Source: CBDAPE01 sp965198325
GTDB taxonomy: Bacteria > Pseudomonadota > Alphaproteobacteria > UBA828 > JAPUJA01
DNA: 27,813 nt
Direction of reading: 5' to 3'
Assembly (NCBI GenBank): GCA_965198325.1
Contig: CBDAPE010000008.1
Span: 1-27,813, forward strand
How positions within the stretch are numbered: the stretch's first letter is position 1; every line of letters starts with the position of its first letter. The notes beneath the pieces are model-generated. The model was not told the DNA's origin and did no database searches. It worked only from the letters and a program-made list of their open reading frames with translations. This document shows positions 1 through 7,650 of the stretch, piece after piece. The translations under genes were made by a program, and so were the position numbers.

Positions 1-1955
1 TAAAGCGCCTTGTTCGCCTTGCGCCCGGTGACCAGAACCACCGTGTCGCACTCGACCTCGTTGATCTCCGAGCTGGCCTCGCGGGGCAGCTCGTCGTGCT
101 TGTACTCTGTCGCCCGCTTGTAGCCGTCGCGGAAGAGGAAAAACGTCTTGACCTTGAGGCTGTTGCCGACTTCGACCTTCTCGACCCAGTGGGTGGTCAA
201 ATGTTTGATGCCCTTCTCGTGAATCATCCGCTGCAGGTTGGCGGACTCCATAGTGAATTCGGTCATCGGAGAGACGTCGGCGTGAGAGGTGACGATCGTC
301 ACCTCCTTGCCCTGGTCGGCCAGATGCTCGGCCATGCCGACACCGTAAAAATAGCCGTCCGCATCGAGCACGACGACCCGGTCGCCCACCGACTTGCCCT
401 CCATCACCTGATCGGGTGTGACGAACTGAGCCTTTGAAGCGTCGACGCCCGAGATGGGATCCATCGTGTTGAAGCTGTCGCCGTCGGCGTTCCAGGTCGA
501 GCCCACCGCCAGGATCACTTCATCGGCGCCGTAGCTCAGGACTTCGTCGGCCGTCAACTCGGTGTTGAGATGAACCTCGACGTTCTTGAGCTTGTCGAGC
601 TGGATCTGGCGATAGGAGATCACCCGGCCCCACTCGGCCAGGCCGGGATAGCGCATCACGTCCTTCATGTGGCCGCCGAGCTCGCCCGATTTCTCGACCA
701 GGTGGACGTCGTAGCCGCGCATGCCCGCGACCCGCGCCGCCTCCATGCCGGCGGGACCCCCGCCGACCACGAGAACCGAGCGCGGGTTATCGGTCTGATC
801 GAACTTTTCGGGATGCCAGCCGCGGCGATATTCCTCGTTGGCCACCGGGTTCTGGGTGCAGATCAACGGCGCACCCCGCTCCCAGCGCGAAATACAGATG
901 TTGCAGCCGATGCATTCGCGGATGTCCTCGTTGCGCCCTTCGTAAATTTTCATGGGCAGGAAGGGATCGGCAATCGAGGGCCGCGCCGCGCCGATAAACT
1001 CGCATTGACCGGACTTGATGATCTCGACCATGTCGTCGGGACTCGTGAAGCGGCCGACATTGATCACCGGCGCCTTGACGATCTCTTTGACGCATTTAGT
1101 GAAGGGCTCCTCGTGGTTCGATTTGTAGAAGCGCGAGGATCCGGCGTGTTCGCCCCACTCGTAGAAAATAGAGGTGATGACATCCCAGACGTCCACGAGT
1201 TCGTCCCGGGTCGCCAATTCGACGAAGACACTCGCCTCACCTTCCCACTGCAGGCCACCCTTGCCGTTGTAGTGGGTCGTCGACATGCGGGCCGCGATGG
1301 CGATATCGTCACCCGCGGCCTCTTTCATGACCTCGAGAGTCTCGAGCCAGAAACGAGCGCGGTTCTCGACCGAACCGCCATACTCGTCACTCCGCTTGTT
1401 GTAGAATTTGGAGAGGAATTGCTCGGGCAGGACACCGCCGGCCCCCATCAAGTAGGCGATATCGAAGCCCGTATCGATCGCGCGTTTGACGCCTTCCGCA
1501 TAAGTCTTCTGATAGCGGCGGATTTCGTCGATGTCCATCTCGTGGGTCGCCGCGGAGAGCATCCAGTCCGACCCCGTCTGGGACGCCGAGTAGGAGACGG
1601 TTCGGGTCGCGAGGTTGTTGGACGCCGCTCCCATATGGTTGAACTCGACGCCGGCGAGCGAGCCCCATTTGTGGACCTCGTCGCACATCTGGCGCAGGTT
1701 GATCATATCGCCCTCGTCGGAGAGCACGGCCAGCGTGTTCGGCGTCAATTCGTTTTCGTCGTCGATCGAGCATTGCTCGGTACAGACGACGCCCCAACCG
1801 CCCTCCGCCTTCATGCCCCGGAACGCGGCCTGGGTGCCGGGATAGATCGAGCCCGCTCCGTTGCAGTGGGGTGTCTGGTAGAAGCGGTTCCGCGCCACCT
1901 TGGGGCCGATTTTCACCTCTTCGAAGAGAATGTCGTATTTGGGGTCGCGCGCCAT
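1..1955 (-). CDS. Trimethylamine/dimethylamine dehydrogenase-family flavoenzyme (3' end cut by window)
   Basis: About 651 codons are visible; the family is usually near 730 residues, so the C-terminus lies outside the window. The ATG at 1955 follows GGGAGA. The layout is that of TMADH: an N-terminal old-yellow-enzyme barrel, a 4Fe-4S site and a C-terminal NAD(P)/ADP-binding fold (VLVVGGGPAGMEAAR). Cys31 in QTPHCNGAG matches the cysteine carrying covalent 6-S-cysteinyl-FMN. The cluster motif CIGCNICISRW plus a later Cys in LICTQN supplies four cysteines. By alignment to remembered TMADH, two bowl tryptophans (264, 355) are kept, but Tyr60 is Gln, Trp105 is Phe, and the Tyr169/His172/Asp267 triad is Met/Gly/His. 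Q60 and F105 recall dimethylamine dehydrogenase; the missing triad fits neither enzyme. It is probably an oxidative N-demethylase or amine dehydrogenase for a different, perhaps bulkier or zwitterionic, substrate. That substrate is inference. Confidence 0.85.
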   Translation of the reverse strand, partial: MARDPKYDILFEEVKIGPKVARNRFYQTPHCNGAGSIYPGTQAAFRGMKAEGGWGVVCTEQCSIDDENELTPNTLAVLSDEGDMINLRQMCDEVHKWGSLAGVEFNHMGAASNNLATRTVSYSASQTGSDWMLSAATHEMDIDEIRRYQKTYAEGVKRAIDTGFDIAYLMGAGGVLPEQFLSKFYNKRSDEYGGSVENRARFWLETLEVMKEAAGDDIAIAARMSTTHYNGKGGLQWEGEASVFVELATRDELVDVWDVITSIFYEWGEHAGSSRFYKSNHEEPFTKCVKEIVKAPVINVGRFTSPDDMVEIIKSGQCEFIGAARPSIADPFLPMKIYEGRNEDIRECIGCNICISRWERGAPLICTQNPVANEEYRRGWHPEKFDQTDNPRSVLVVGGGPAGMEAARVAGMRGYDVHLVEKSGELGGHMKDVMRYPGLAEWGRVISYRQIQLDKLKNVEVHLNTELTADEVLSYGADEVILAVGSTWNADGDSFNTMDPISGVDASKAQFVTPDQVMEGKSVGDRVVVLDADGYFYGVGMAEHLADQGKEVTIVTSHADVSPMTEFTMESANLQRMIHEKGIKHLTTHWVEKVEVGNSLKVKTFFLFRDGYKRATEYKHDELPREASSEINEVECDTVVLVTGRKANKAL

Positions 1956-1974
1956 GGTTAGTCTCCCTTCCCGG

Positions 1975-1995
1975 GGTCCGTCCGCCGGACGGACC
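1975..1995. promoter_or_regulatory. 21-bp inverted repeat in the leader of the TMADH-like gene
   Basis: Perfect 9-bp arms GGTCCGTCC / GGACGGACC around a GCC loop, 20 bases upstream of the ATG at 1955 and just before its ribosome site. Either an operator, with the GntR protein encoded next door the obvious candidate, or a leader hairpin. No U-tract follows, so it is not an intrinsic terminator. Confidence 0.45.
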
Positions 1996-2059
1996 GGTTT
2001 ATTCAGCCACCCACCGTCATCCTATCAGCGGACTAGCGGCGATTTTCCATATTCTAGCA

Positions 2060-2077
2060 CCATCGCTTATCCGATGG
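2060..2077. promoter_or_regulatory. Inverted repeat CCATCG-N6-CGATGG
   Basis: Six-base arms with a six-base spacer in the 213-bp gap between the GntR gene and the TMADH-like gene, about 105 bases upstream of the latter's start. Position and symmetry suit a regulator site. Nothing else recognisable is in this gap besides the 1975-1995 palindrome. Confidence 0.3.
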
Positions 2078-2168
2078 AGACTATTAGGCCCATCAATCTC
2101 GAAATCTCCGTTGCCTGAAAGACGGATCTTCGGAGACGAATTCGCTCCCACGAACGCCGCGCGCCAGT

Positions 2169-2900
2169 CTAGCGGGAGGTTATTCTGCCCCGCTTGCCCC
2201 AAATGACGACGTCGATTTCCTCACCGCTGGAGCGGATGTGAGCCAGCATCGCGTCGGCGGCCCGCTCCGAATTCCTGCCGCGGATCGCCTCCAGGATGGT
2301 CGAATGGTCCGCCGGCGAGCTCGACCAGGTCACGGTGTAATCCCGCGTGTCGAAGGGCAGGAACATGTCGGCGCGCGCATCCTCGACCGCGCTCGGCAGA
2401 TAGCCGTTCTTTGAGGCCCGGGCAATCGCCAGATGGAAGGCAGAGTCCGACTTGCGAAAACTCGGCACGTTGTCCGCCGCCCGCATCTCGTTGATCGACG
2501 CCGTCATGGCCTTCAGATCTTTTTTCGTACGGTGTTCGGCGGCGAGCCGCGTCGCCATCGGCTCGATGGCCGCGCGAAAATGCAGCAGCTGCCGGATACG
2601 GTTGAACTCGTCTCGCAGATACGCCTTGCGTTGAGCGGGCAAGCCCTCCTGGCGAGCCACGAACAGGCCCTGGGGCCGACGGCTGGTAACGAGCCCCTCG
2701 CCTTCGAGCTGGCGGATCGCCTCGCGCAGGGTGACCCGGGAGACGCCCAGCCGCTTGGCGAGGTCGGGCTCGGAGGGGAGCTTGTCGCCCGGCACGAACT
2801 GGTCCAGCTGGATCGCCCGACGCAACAGATCCGCGACCTGGACATAGGCCGGCATCCGCTCGACCGGCCCGACTGCAAAGGACTTGCTGGCTGTAGCCAT
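2169..2900 (-). CDS. GntR-family transcriptional regulator, FadR/FCD type
   Basis: 243 residues, normal for the family. Residues ~15-85 form the GntR winged helix-turn-helix (KLPSEPDLAKRLGVSRVTLR, then a wing with QGLFVARQ). Residues ~95-230 look like the all-helical FCD ligand domain (FRAAIEPMATRLAA; FHLAIARASKN; DHSTILEAI), which usually senses a carboxylated metabolite through metal-coordinating histidines. It is encoded just upstream of the TMADH-like gene on the same strand and probably controls it; that link is inference from position. The ATG at 2900 has no clear Shine-Dalgarno and abuts an inverted repeat (2901-2917), so the transcript may be leaderless or autoregulated. Confidence 0.85.
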   Translation of the reverse strand: MATASKSFAVGPVERMPAYVQVADLLRRAIQLDQFVPGDKLPSEPDLAKRLGVSRVTLREAIRQLEGEGLVTSRRPQGLFVARQEGLPAQRKAYLRDEFNRIRQLLHFRAAIEPMATRLAAEHRTKKDLKAMTASINEMRAADNVPSFRKSDSAFHLAIARASKNGYLPSAVEDARADMFLPFDTRDYTVTWSSSPADHSTILEAIRGRNSERAADAMLAHIRSSGEEIDVVIWGKRGRITSR

Positions 2901-2917
2901 TGTCTAGATTTCAGACA
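2901..2917. promoter_or_regulatory. TGTCT-N7-AGACA inverted repeat touching the GntR start codon
   Basis: Five-base arms flanking seven bases immediately before the ATG of the GntR gene, where a ribosome site would be expected. It fits an autoregulatory operator. Its arms do not match the 1975-1995 palindrome, which weakens the idea that one protein binds both. Confidence 0.35.
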
Positions 2918-3051
2918 TCAAATCGTAAGCCGGTCATCGTCCCGGACTCTATGGCGTGTGGGGTCGTTTGGAAAGCCGTCTGGACGCGCGCCGACCGCTC
3001 GTTCCTTGCGGCCCGCCGCCCGCAGTGCTTGCGACTTGAGGCTGGGGAAAA

Positions 3052-3128
3052 TGGGGCGAGTGATGGGAATCGAACCCACGACTTCCAGATCCACAATCTG
3101 GCGCTCTAACCAACTGAGCTACACCCGC
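3052..3128 (-). tRNA. tRNA-His (GTG)
   Basis: Read on the minus strand it starts GCGGGTG, preceded by the extra G-1 at 3129 typical of tRNA-His. The D-arm contains AGCTCAGTTGGTTAGAGC, the anticodon loop TTGTGGA gives GTG, and the T-arm is GTGGGTTCGATTCCCAT. The 3' acceptor strand CACTCGC pairs with the 5' end (one G-U), followed by discriminator C73, as expected for histidine, and an encoded CCA. The 150 bp between this gene and the GntR start hold no further gene that I can see. Confidence 0.97.
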
Positions 3129-3211
3129 CACAGAAGAGGGTGCCTGTGTATAGGCAAGCGCCGCCGGGCGTCAAGCAATAGCCTAGCCGGACAGGCGATC
3201 GGCGCCCGGAC

Positions 3212-4378
3212 CTAGCCCGCGAGAGCGCGGCGGATCCGCACCATCGCCTCGCGAATGTCGTCGAGCCCGGCGGCGTAGGAGAAGCGCAAATAGCCCTCGC
3301 CGAAAACACCAAAGCTGGTGCCCGCGATGGTCGCGACGCCGGCCTCTTCCAGCAGGCGATGCTCGAACTCCCGGGCGGTGAGCCCTGTGCCCTCGATATT
3401 CGGCATGGCATAGAACGCGCCCCTGGGCTCGACGCAGCGAAAGCCCGGTAGCGCGTTGAGCTCGGCGAGTATAAGCCGGCGGCGCTCATCGAAGGCGGTG
3501 CGCATGACCTCGACCGATTCCTGCGGCCCCGTGAGCGCGGCAAGACCCGCCCATTGGGCAGCCGCGTTGACGCAGGAGACGCTGTTGATGACAAGCCGGG
3601 TCGCTGGCTCGACCAAGGGCTCGGGCCAGACGCCATAGCCCAGCCGCCAGCCGGTCATGGCGTAGGTCTTGCTCCAGCCATCGAGCAGGATCACCCGGTC
3701 GCGGATCGACTCGTAGCCGAGCAGACTGACATGGGGCTCACCGGAGTAGATCAGCCGGCTGTAGATCTCGTCGCTCAGGATCGCGACCCTGGGATGCGCC
3801 TCGAGCCCGGCCACGAGCCGGTCGATCTCGGCTTTCGGTACCACGCCGCCCGTCGGATTACCCGGGCTGTTGACGATCAGAAGCCGGGTGGCGGGCGTGA
3901 TCTTGGCGAGCACCTCGTCGGCCGAGTAGGTGAAACCGGTGTTCTCGTGGAGCGGGATCGGCACGGGCGTCGCACCGGCGAACTCGATGGCCGAGCGGTA
4001 AATCGGAAAACCGGGATCGGGATAGAGAATCTCGACACCCGGTTCGCCCAGCACCAGCATGGCGAAGAACATGGTGAGCTTAGCGCCGGGGACGATGACG
4101 ACGCGGGCCGGGTCGATCTCGACGCCCGAGCGGCTCGCAATGTCGGTGGCGACGGCTTCACGAAGCGGCAGGATGCCGTTGGCCGGGGTGTAGCCGTGAT
4201 GTCCGTCGTGGAGCGCCTTGACGGCCGCTTCGATCACGTGGGGCGGCGGCGCGAAATCGGGCTGGCCGATCCCCAGATTGATGATCGCGCGCCCCTCGCG
4301 TCTCAGCGCCTCGGCGCGCGCCAGCACCGTGAAGGCATTCTCGGTTCCCAGGCGGGAGAGGCGCTGGGTCAACTCCAT
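3212..4378 (-). CDS. Class I/II PLP-dependent aminotransferase
   Basis: 388 residues from the ATG at 4378, which follows GAGGGAG at good spacing; a longer reading from 4435 would run into the glnB promoter region and is less likely. Fold-type I aspartate-aminotransferase family: GIGQPDF near residue 37, SPGNPTG (171-177, substrate/PLP Asn174), SDEIYS (202-207, Asp203 and Tyr206 of the cofactor site) and SKTYAMTGWRLGY with Schiff-base Lys237 and phosphate-binding Arg245. The substrate cannot be fixed from sequence; aspartate, aromatic or alanine-type transamination are all possible. Cytoplasmic. It is transcribed divergently from glnB. Confidence 0.88.
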   Translation of the reverse strand: MELTQRLSRLGTENAFTVLARAEALRREGRAIINLGIGQPDFAPPPHVIEAAVKALHDGHHGYTPANGILPLREAVATDIASRSGVEIDPARVVIVPGAKLTMFFAMLVLGEPGVEILYPDPGFPIYRSAIEFAGATPVPIPLHENTGFTYSADEVLAKITPATRLLIVNSPGNPTGGVVPKAEIDRLVAGLEAHPRVAILSDEIYSRLIYSGEPHVSLLGYESIRDRVILLDGWSKTYAMTGWRLGYGVWPEPLVEPATRLVINSVSCVNAAAQWAGLAALTGPQESVEVMRTAFDERRRLILAELNALPGFRCVEPRGAFYAMPNIEGTGLTAREFEHRLLEEAGVATIAGTSFGVFGEGYLRFSYAAGLDDIREAMVRIRRALAG

Positions 4379-4417
4379 GGCGGGCTCCCTCGGCGCGGCG
4401 GTGATCGGTGCCGAACT

Positions 4418-4435
4418 ATGGCATTCCCTTGCCAT
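4418..4435. promoter_or_regulatory. Inverted repeat ATGGCA-N6-TGCCAT between aminotransferase and glnB
   Basis: Perfect six-base arms around TTCCCT, just upstream of the glnB -35 region and 40 bases upstream of the aminotransferase start. A shared operator for the divergent pair is plausible. It superficially recalls a sigma-54 site but the spacing is one base short. Confidence 0.35.
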
Positions 4436-4436
4436 C

Positions 4437-4466
4437 GCGACAAACCCGCATCGTGCTTGCTATAGT
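4437..4466 (+). promoter_or_regulatory. glnB: Sigma-70-like promoter for glnB
   Basis: GCGACA (4437-4442), an 18-base spacer and TATAGT (4461-4466, five of six -10 matches), 43 bases upstream of the glnB ATG. Confidence 0.5.
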
Positions 4467-4508
4467 CGGTGCGGCCCCGCGGGCCAACGGTTGCGGGAGA
4501 ACGCGGCA

Positions 4509-4847
4509 ATGAAAAAGATCGAAGCGGTCATCAAACCCTTCAAGCTCGACGACGTGAAGGACGCCTTGGCCGACATCGGCCTGCACGGCATCACCGTCAT
4601 GGAGGCCAAGGGCTTCGGGCGTCAGGTGGGCCACACCGAGCTCTATCGGAGCGCCGAATACGTCGTCGACTTCCTGCCCAAGGTAAAGATCGAGATCGTG
4701 CTCGAGGACACCCTCGTCGAGCGCGCCATCGAGACCATCCAGCAGGCCGCCCAGACCGGTCGGATCGGCGACGGCAAGATCTTCGTGACCAGCGGCGAAG
4801 AGGTCGTGCGCATCCGCACCGGCGAACGCGGCCCCGACGCCATCTGA
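4509..4847 (+). CDS. glnB: Nitrogen regulatory protein PII
   Basis: 112 residues, full length. MKKIEAVIKPFKLDDVKDAL opens the ferredoxin-like fold; the T-loop includes Tyr51, the uridylylation site (GHTELYRSAEYVVDF); the C-terminal signature TGRIGDGKIFV and RIRTGE follow. Asp54 after the T-loop tyrosine is GlnB-like rather than GlnK-like, and no amtB is adjacent. PII binds ATP/ADP and 2-oxoglutarate and signals nitrogen status to adenylyltransferase and sensor kinases. A ribosome site GGGAGA precedes the ATG. glnA does not follow, unlike many alphaproteobacteria; instead the phosphotransferase starts three bases after the stop, so the two genes are probably co-transcribed. Confidence 0.95.
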   Translation: MKKIEAVIKPFKLDDVKDALADIGLHGITVMEAKGFGRQVGHTELYRSAEYVVDFLPKVKIEIVLEDTLVERAIETIQQAAQTGRIGDGKIFVTSGEEVVRIRTGERGPDAI

Positions 4848-4850
4848 GCG

Positions 4851-5924
4851 ATGAGCGTGACCGGTCCGGAGCGCGGCCCGACCTTCCGCCCGCCCGAGCT
4901 GGAGGACAAGCAGGACTGGGCGCGGCTCGCCGCCCATCTCGCCCAGCACGGTCTCGCGTTGAGCACCGAGCCCGCACCCCGCCAGTTCGTCGGCGGCATG
5001 GGCAATCTCAATTACTTGATGAACGTGGACGGCCAGCAGGCGGTATTGCGGCGCCCGCCGGTCGGACCGATCCCGCCGGGTGCGAACGACATGCGCCGCG
5101 AACACCGGATCTTGAGCCGGCTCTGGCAGGCTTTCGCCCTGGCGCCGCGGGGGTTTCACTTCTGCGACGACGAGTCCGTTCTGGGCGCGCCCTTCTTCAT
5201 CATGGAATTCCGCGACGGCCGCTGCATCTACGAGGGCCTGCCCGCCGACCTCGCGGGCCAGGGCGGGCCGATCACGGACATGCTGATCGGAACCCTGGCA
5301 ACGCTGCACGCGGTCGATACCGAGGCTATCGGCCTGGGCGATTTCGGCCGGCCCGAAGGATTCCTGACCCGTGCGGTCGAAGGCTGGGCGAAACGCTGCG
5401 GCCTGGCGATGGACGACGACCCGCCGCCCGTCGCCGGTCAAATCGCCGACTGGCTACGCGCCCGGCTGCCCGCCGAGCAGCCCGCCTCGCTGCTGCACAA
5501 CGACTACAAGCTCAATAACTTCCTGATCGCCCACGACGGCTATGCACCGGTCGCCCTGCTCGATTGGGACCAGGGCACCCGGGGCGATCCGCTATTCGAT
5601 TTCGGCACCCTGCTCTCCTACTGGATCGAACCCGACGATCCGGAGGCAATGCATTTCATGGGCCAGATGCCGACCGCGACGGACCCGTCGTTTCCCGGGC
5701 GCCGCACGGTGGTCGAGCTTTACGGCAGGCTCTCAGGCCGGGACATATCGGACATCCTGTTCCACCGGGTGATCGGCATGTTCAAGCTGTCGGTCATCTT
5801 CCTCCAGCTCTACGCCCGCCACCGCCGGGGCGATCATCGCGATCCCCGTCTCGCCGAGCTCGGGGGAATCGGCGAGGATATTCTGGACTTCACCTGGGAG
5901 ATCGCCCAAGGCCGGGCTTTCTAG
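4851..5924 (+). CDS. APH/choline-kinase-fold phosphotransferase family protein
   Basis: 357 residues. The kinase-like fold is marked by GGMGNLNYLM near 48-57 (nucleotide loop), the catalytic loop LLHNDYKLNN (Asp218) and the metal-binding ALLDWDQGTRGDP (Asp238/Asp240). This family (Pfam APH) phosphorylates small hydroxylated substrates; homologues fused to acyl-CoA dehydrogenases in other organisms act on hydroxyacyl-CoA. The substrate here is unknown. It begins three bases after the glnB stop, so translation is probably coupled, but no functional link to PII is established. It ends 18 bases from the convergent cupin gene with no visible terminator between. Confidence 0.8.
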   Translation: MSVTGPERGPTFRPPELEDKQDWARLAAHLAQHGLALSTEPAPRQFVGGMGNLNYLMNVDGQQAVLRRPPVGPIPPGANDMRREHRILSRLWQAFALAPRGFHFCDDESVLGAPFFIMEFRDGRCIYEGLPADLAGQGGPITDMLIGTLATLHAVDTEAIGLGDFGRPEGFLTRAVEGWAKRCGLAMDDDPPPVAGQIADWLRARLPAEQPASLLHNDYKLNNFLIAHDGYAPVALLDWDQGTRGDPLFDFGTLLSYWIEPDDPEAMHFMGQMPTATDPSFPGRRTVVELYGRLSGRDISDILFHRVIGMFKLSVIFLQLYARHRRGDHRDPRLAELGGIGEDILDFTWEIAQGRAF

Positions 5925-5942
5925 CGCCGCCGGACGATAGCG

Positions 5943-6332
5943 TCAGCCGTTCTTGCGGTGCCAGTCCTTGACCAGTTTGTCGTAATAGTTGTTGCCCTGG
6001 GAGAACTCCACGAACACGCAAGCCGTCTTGCCGACGCACCAGGCGTCGTGGCCCGGCGGCAGCAGCATGATCTCACCGGCCGAGAAATCATCCTTCGAGC
6101 CGTCGTCCATCACCACACGGAGGGTTCCCTGGAGGACGATCGCGACATGGGGCAGGGCGCAACTATGGGTGCCCGCATAGGCCTTGAGGTGCTTCGACCA
6201 TTTGGCGCCGGGATTGAAGGTCACGCGGGTCGCCGTGACCTTGTCGAGTTGGACCGACTGCTTGGTGATCTTGCCATGGGCTTCGCGCGGCGCACGACTC
6301 AGATCGGCCTTCTGCATTACATTCAATGCCAT
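5943..6332 (-). CDS. Small cupin-domain protein
   Basis: 129 residues from the ATG at 6332, chosen because GGGAGAA sits eight bases upstream; a TTG at 6347 would swallow that site. A single cupin barrel: PGAKWSKHLKAYAGTHSC, then PHVAIVLQGTLRVVMDDG (cupin 1) and FSAGEIMLLPPGHDAW (cupin 2), with several histidines able to hold a metal. Function could be enzymatic or ligand-sensing. It is divergent from the Rieske cluster with an AT-rich shared intergenic region, suggesting joint control and perhaps a role in the same pathway. Confidence 0.75.
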   Translation of the reverse strand: MALNVMQKADLSRAPREAHGKITKQSVQLDKVTATRVTFNPGAKWSKHLKAYAGTHSCALPHVAIVLQGTLRVVMDDGSKDDFSAGEIMLLPPGHDAWCVGKTACVFVEFSQGNNYYDKLVKDWHRKNG

Positions 6333-6345
6333 GAATGATTCTCCC

Positions 6346-6367
6346 AATATAAAGAATGGTTTATATT
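6346..6367. promoter_or_regulatory. Operator-like palindrome AATATAAA-N6-TTTATATT
   Basis: Perfect eight-base arms in a conspicuously AT-rich stretch between the divergent cupin and the Rieske cluster, directly upstream of the cupin ribosome site. It is likely an operator or overlapping promoter. The remaining ~145 bp to 6512 hold no recognisable gene. Confidence 0.45.
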
Positions 6368-6512
6368 GCTTTTCTTATTGGTCAGTTCAGAACTCTTATA
6401 GTTCCGAAGGTGCTCGTCAAGTCCCTTCGATACAGTCGATCGAAATCCCGACGCATTGCCTGGATTAGCCCGGCTGTTATGGTACGCAGGGAAGCCACCG
6501 GGAAGACCGTTC

Positions 6513-7100
6513 ATGGGACTTGAAAGCTTCGTCGACGAGCAGGCCATCGCGGCGCTCAACCGGCCCACCGGGGAGGCGGAGGGCCTGCCGGGCGCGGCTT
6601 ATTCGGACGCCTTCTACGCTCTGGAGCAAACCGTGCTGTTTCCCAAGATCTGGGCCGCCGTAGCGGTCGGCGCGCAGCTTCCCGAGCCCGGCGAACTGCT
6701 GCCCAACCTGCCCGCCAAGGCCGACGGCGTCACCTTCATCGCCAACATCTTCCCGACGGCGATCCTGACCATCGAGGGCGATCACGTGCAGCAGCTCCTC
6801 ATGCAGCCTTTGGACTGGGACCGCACGCAGCTAGTGTTCAACTACTATTATCCGCCGGATACGCTCGCCGATCCGGCCTACGAGGAGAGCCGCAGCCTGA
6901 TGCGCGAGACCTGGGAACGAGTGATCGAACAAGACGGAGCCTTCGTCAAACAGGTTCATGCCAACGCCGCGCAGCGAGACGGGACCGGAACCGCGGCACG
7001 TTTCTCGCCCTACTGGGAAAACGCCGTGCAATACTTCCAGCAGATGGTGGTCGAAACCATTCTGAGCGACCCGAACCCGGGAGACAGCCATGCAGCTTGA
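6513..7100 (+). CDS. Truncated Rieske-oxygenase paralogue lacking Rieske and Fe-site motifs
   Basis: 195 residues from the ATG at 6513 (GGAAG upstream). Residues 1-60 match the start of the two full-length paralogues downstream (PTGEAEGLPGAAYSDAFY; FPKIWAAVAVGAQLP). The sequence then jumps to the end of the catalytic domain (NIFPTAILTIEGD; FVKQVHANAAQRD; RFSPYWENAVQYFQQ). About 220 internal residues are absent, including CxH/CxxH of the Rieske site and the two histidines of the mononuclear iron site. The frame is open and start and stop look normal, so it is either an in-frame deletion remnant or a non-catalytic partner. Its TGA lies inside the first codons of the next gene (11-bp overlap), giving translational coupling. 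Confidence 0.75.
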   Translation: MGLESFVDEQAIAALNRPTGEAEGLPGAAYSDAFYALEQTVLFPKIWAAVAVGAQLPEPGELLPNLPAKADGVTFIANIFPTAILTIEGDHVQQLLMQPLDWDRTQLVFNYYYPPDTLADPAYEESRSLMRETWERVIEQDGAFVKQVHANAAQRDGTGTAARFSPYWENAVQYFQQMVVETILSDPNPGDSHAA

Positions 7101-7650
7101 GGACTTCATCCAGCCGAGCGCGATCAAGGAGCTCACCGCCCCGACCGGCGAAGCGCTCGGGCTTCCGGGAAACATCTACGGCGACGACTTCTACGAACTC
7201 GAAAAGCGGGAGCTTTTTCCCAAACTGTGGGCCGCCGTGGCGGTCGGCGCACAACTGCCCCAAGCGGGCGATCTGCTGCCTGTGGAACTGGCCGGCCGGC
7301 CCCTGCTTCTGGTGCGGGGCAAGGACGAAACGATCCGCTGTTTTCACAATATCTGCCGCCATCGCGCGATGCGCCTGGTCGACGCACCCTGCCGGACGGG
7401 CGCGCGGATCACCTGCCCCTGGCACGCCTTCAGCTACGATCTAGAGGGCCAGTTGATGGCGACGCCTAATATCGGCGGCTTTGGGATCAACGAGGCCGAG
7501 ACCTTCGACCGCTCGGCGCTCGGCCTGAAACCGGTGCGCTGCGAGACCTGGCTCGACATCGTCTTCGTGAACCTCGACGGCAAGGCGCCGCCACTCGACG
7601 AACACCTCGCCGCCTACCGGGACATCATCGCCCAGTACGAACTTGGCGGG
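7090..7650 (+). repeat. Homogenised 5' half of Rieske copy A (direct repeat, first copy)
   Basis: Compared by eye with 8301-8861, I find five differences in 561 bases, then an abrupt fall in identity beginning at the Gly-Ile/Leu-Glu codons. The tract covers the whole Rieske domain. Confidence 0.85.

Noticed and set aside
570..1961. 463-residue plus-strand open frame
   Set aside because: It is antisense to the TMADH-like gene, whose frame matches a known family over 650 codons; the plus-strand product is an arginine/aspartate-rich low-complexity shadow typical of GC-rich DNA.
4419..4434. Possible sigma-54 promoter (TGGCA...TTGC) before glnB
   Set aside because: GG to GC spacing is nine rather than ten bases and the match is explained by the inverted repeat; a sigma-70-like promoter is present nearby.
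4416..5441. 341-residue minus-strand frame over glnB and the phosphotransferase
   Set aside because: Both sense-strand genes have strong motifs; the antisense product has none.
6333..6347. TTG start at 6347 for the cupin
   Set aside because: It would place the GGGAGAA ribosome site inside the coding sequence; the ATG at 6332 is correctly spaced from it.
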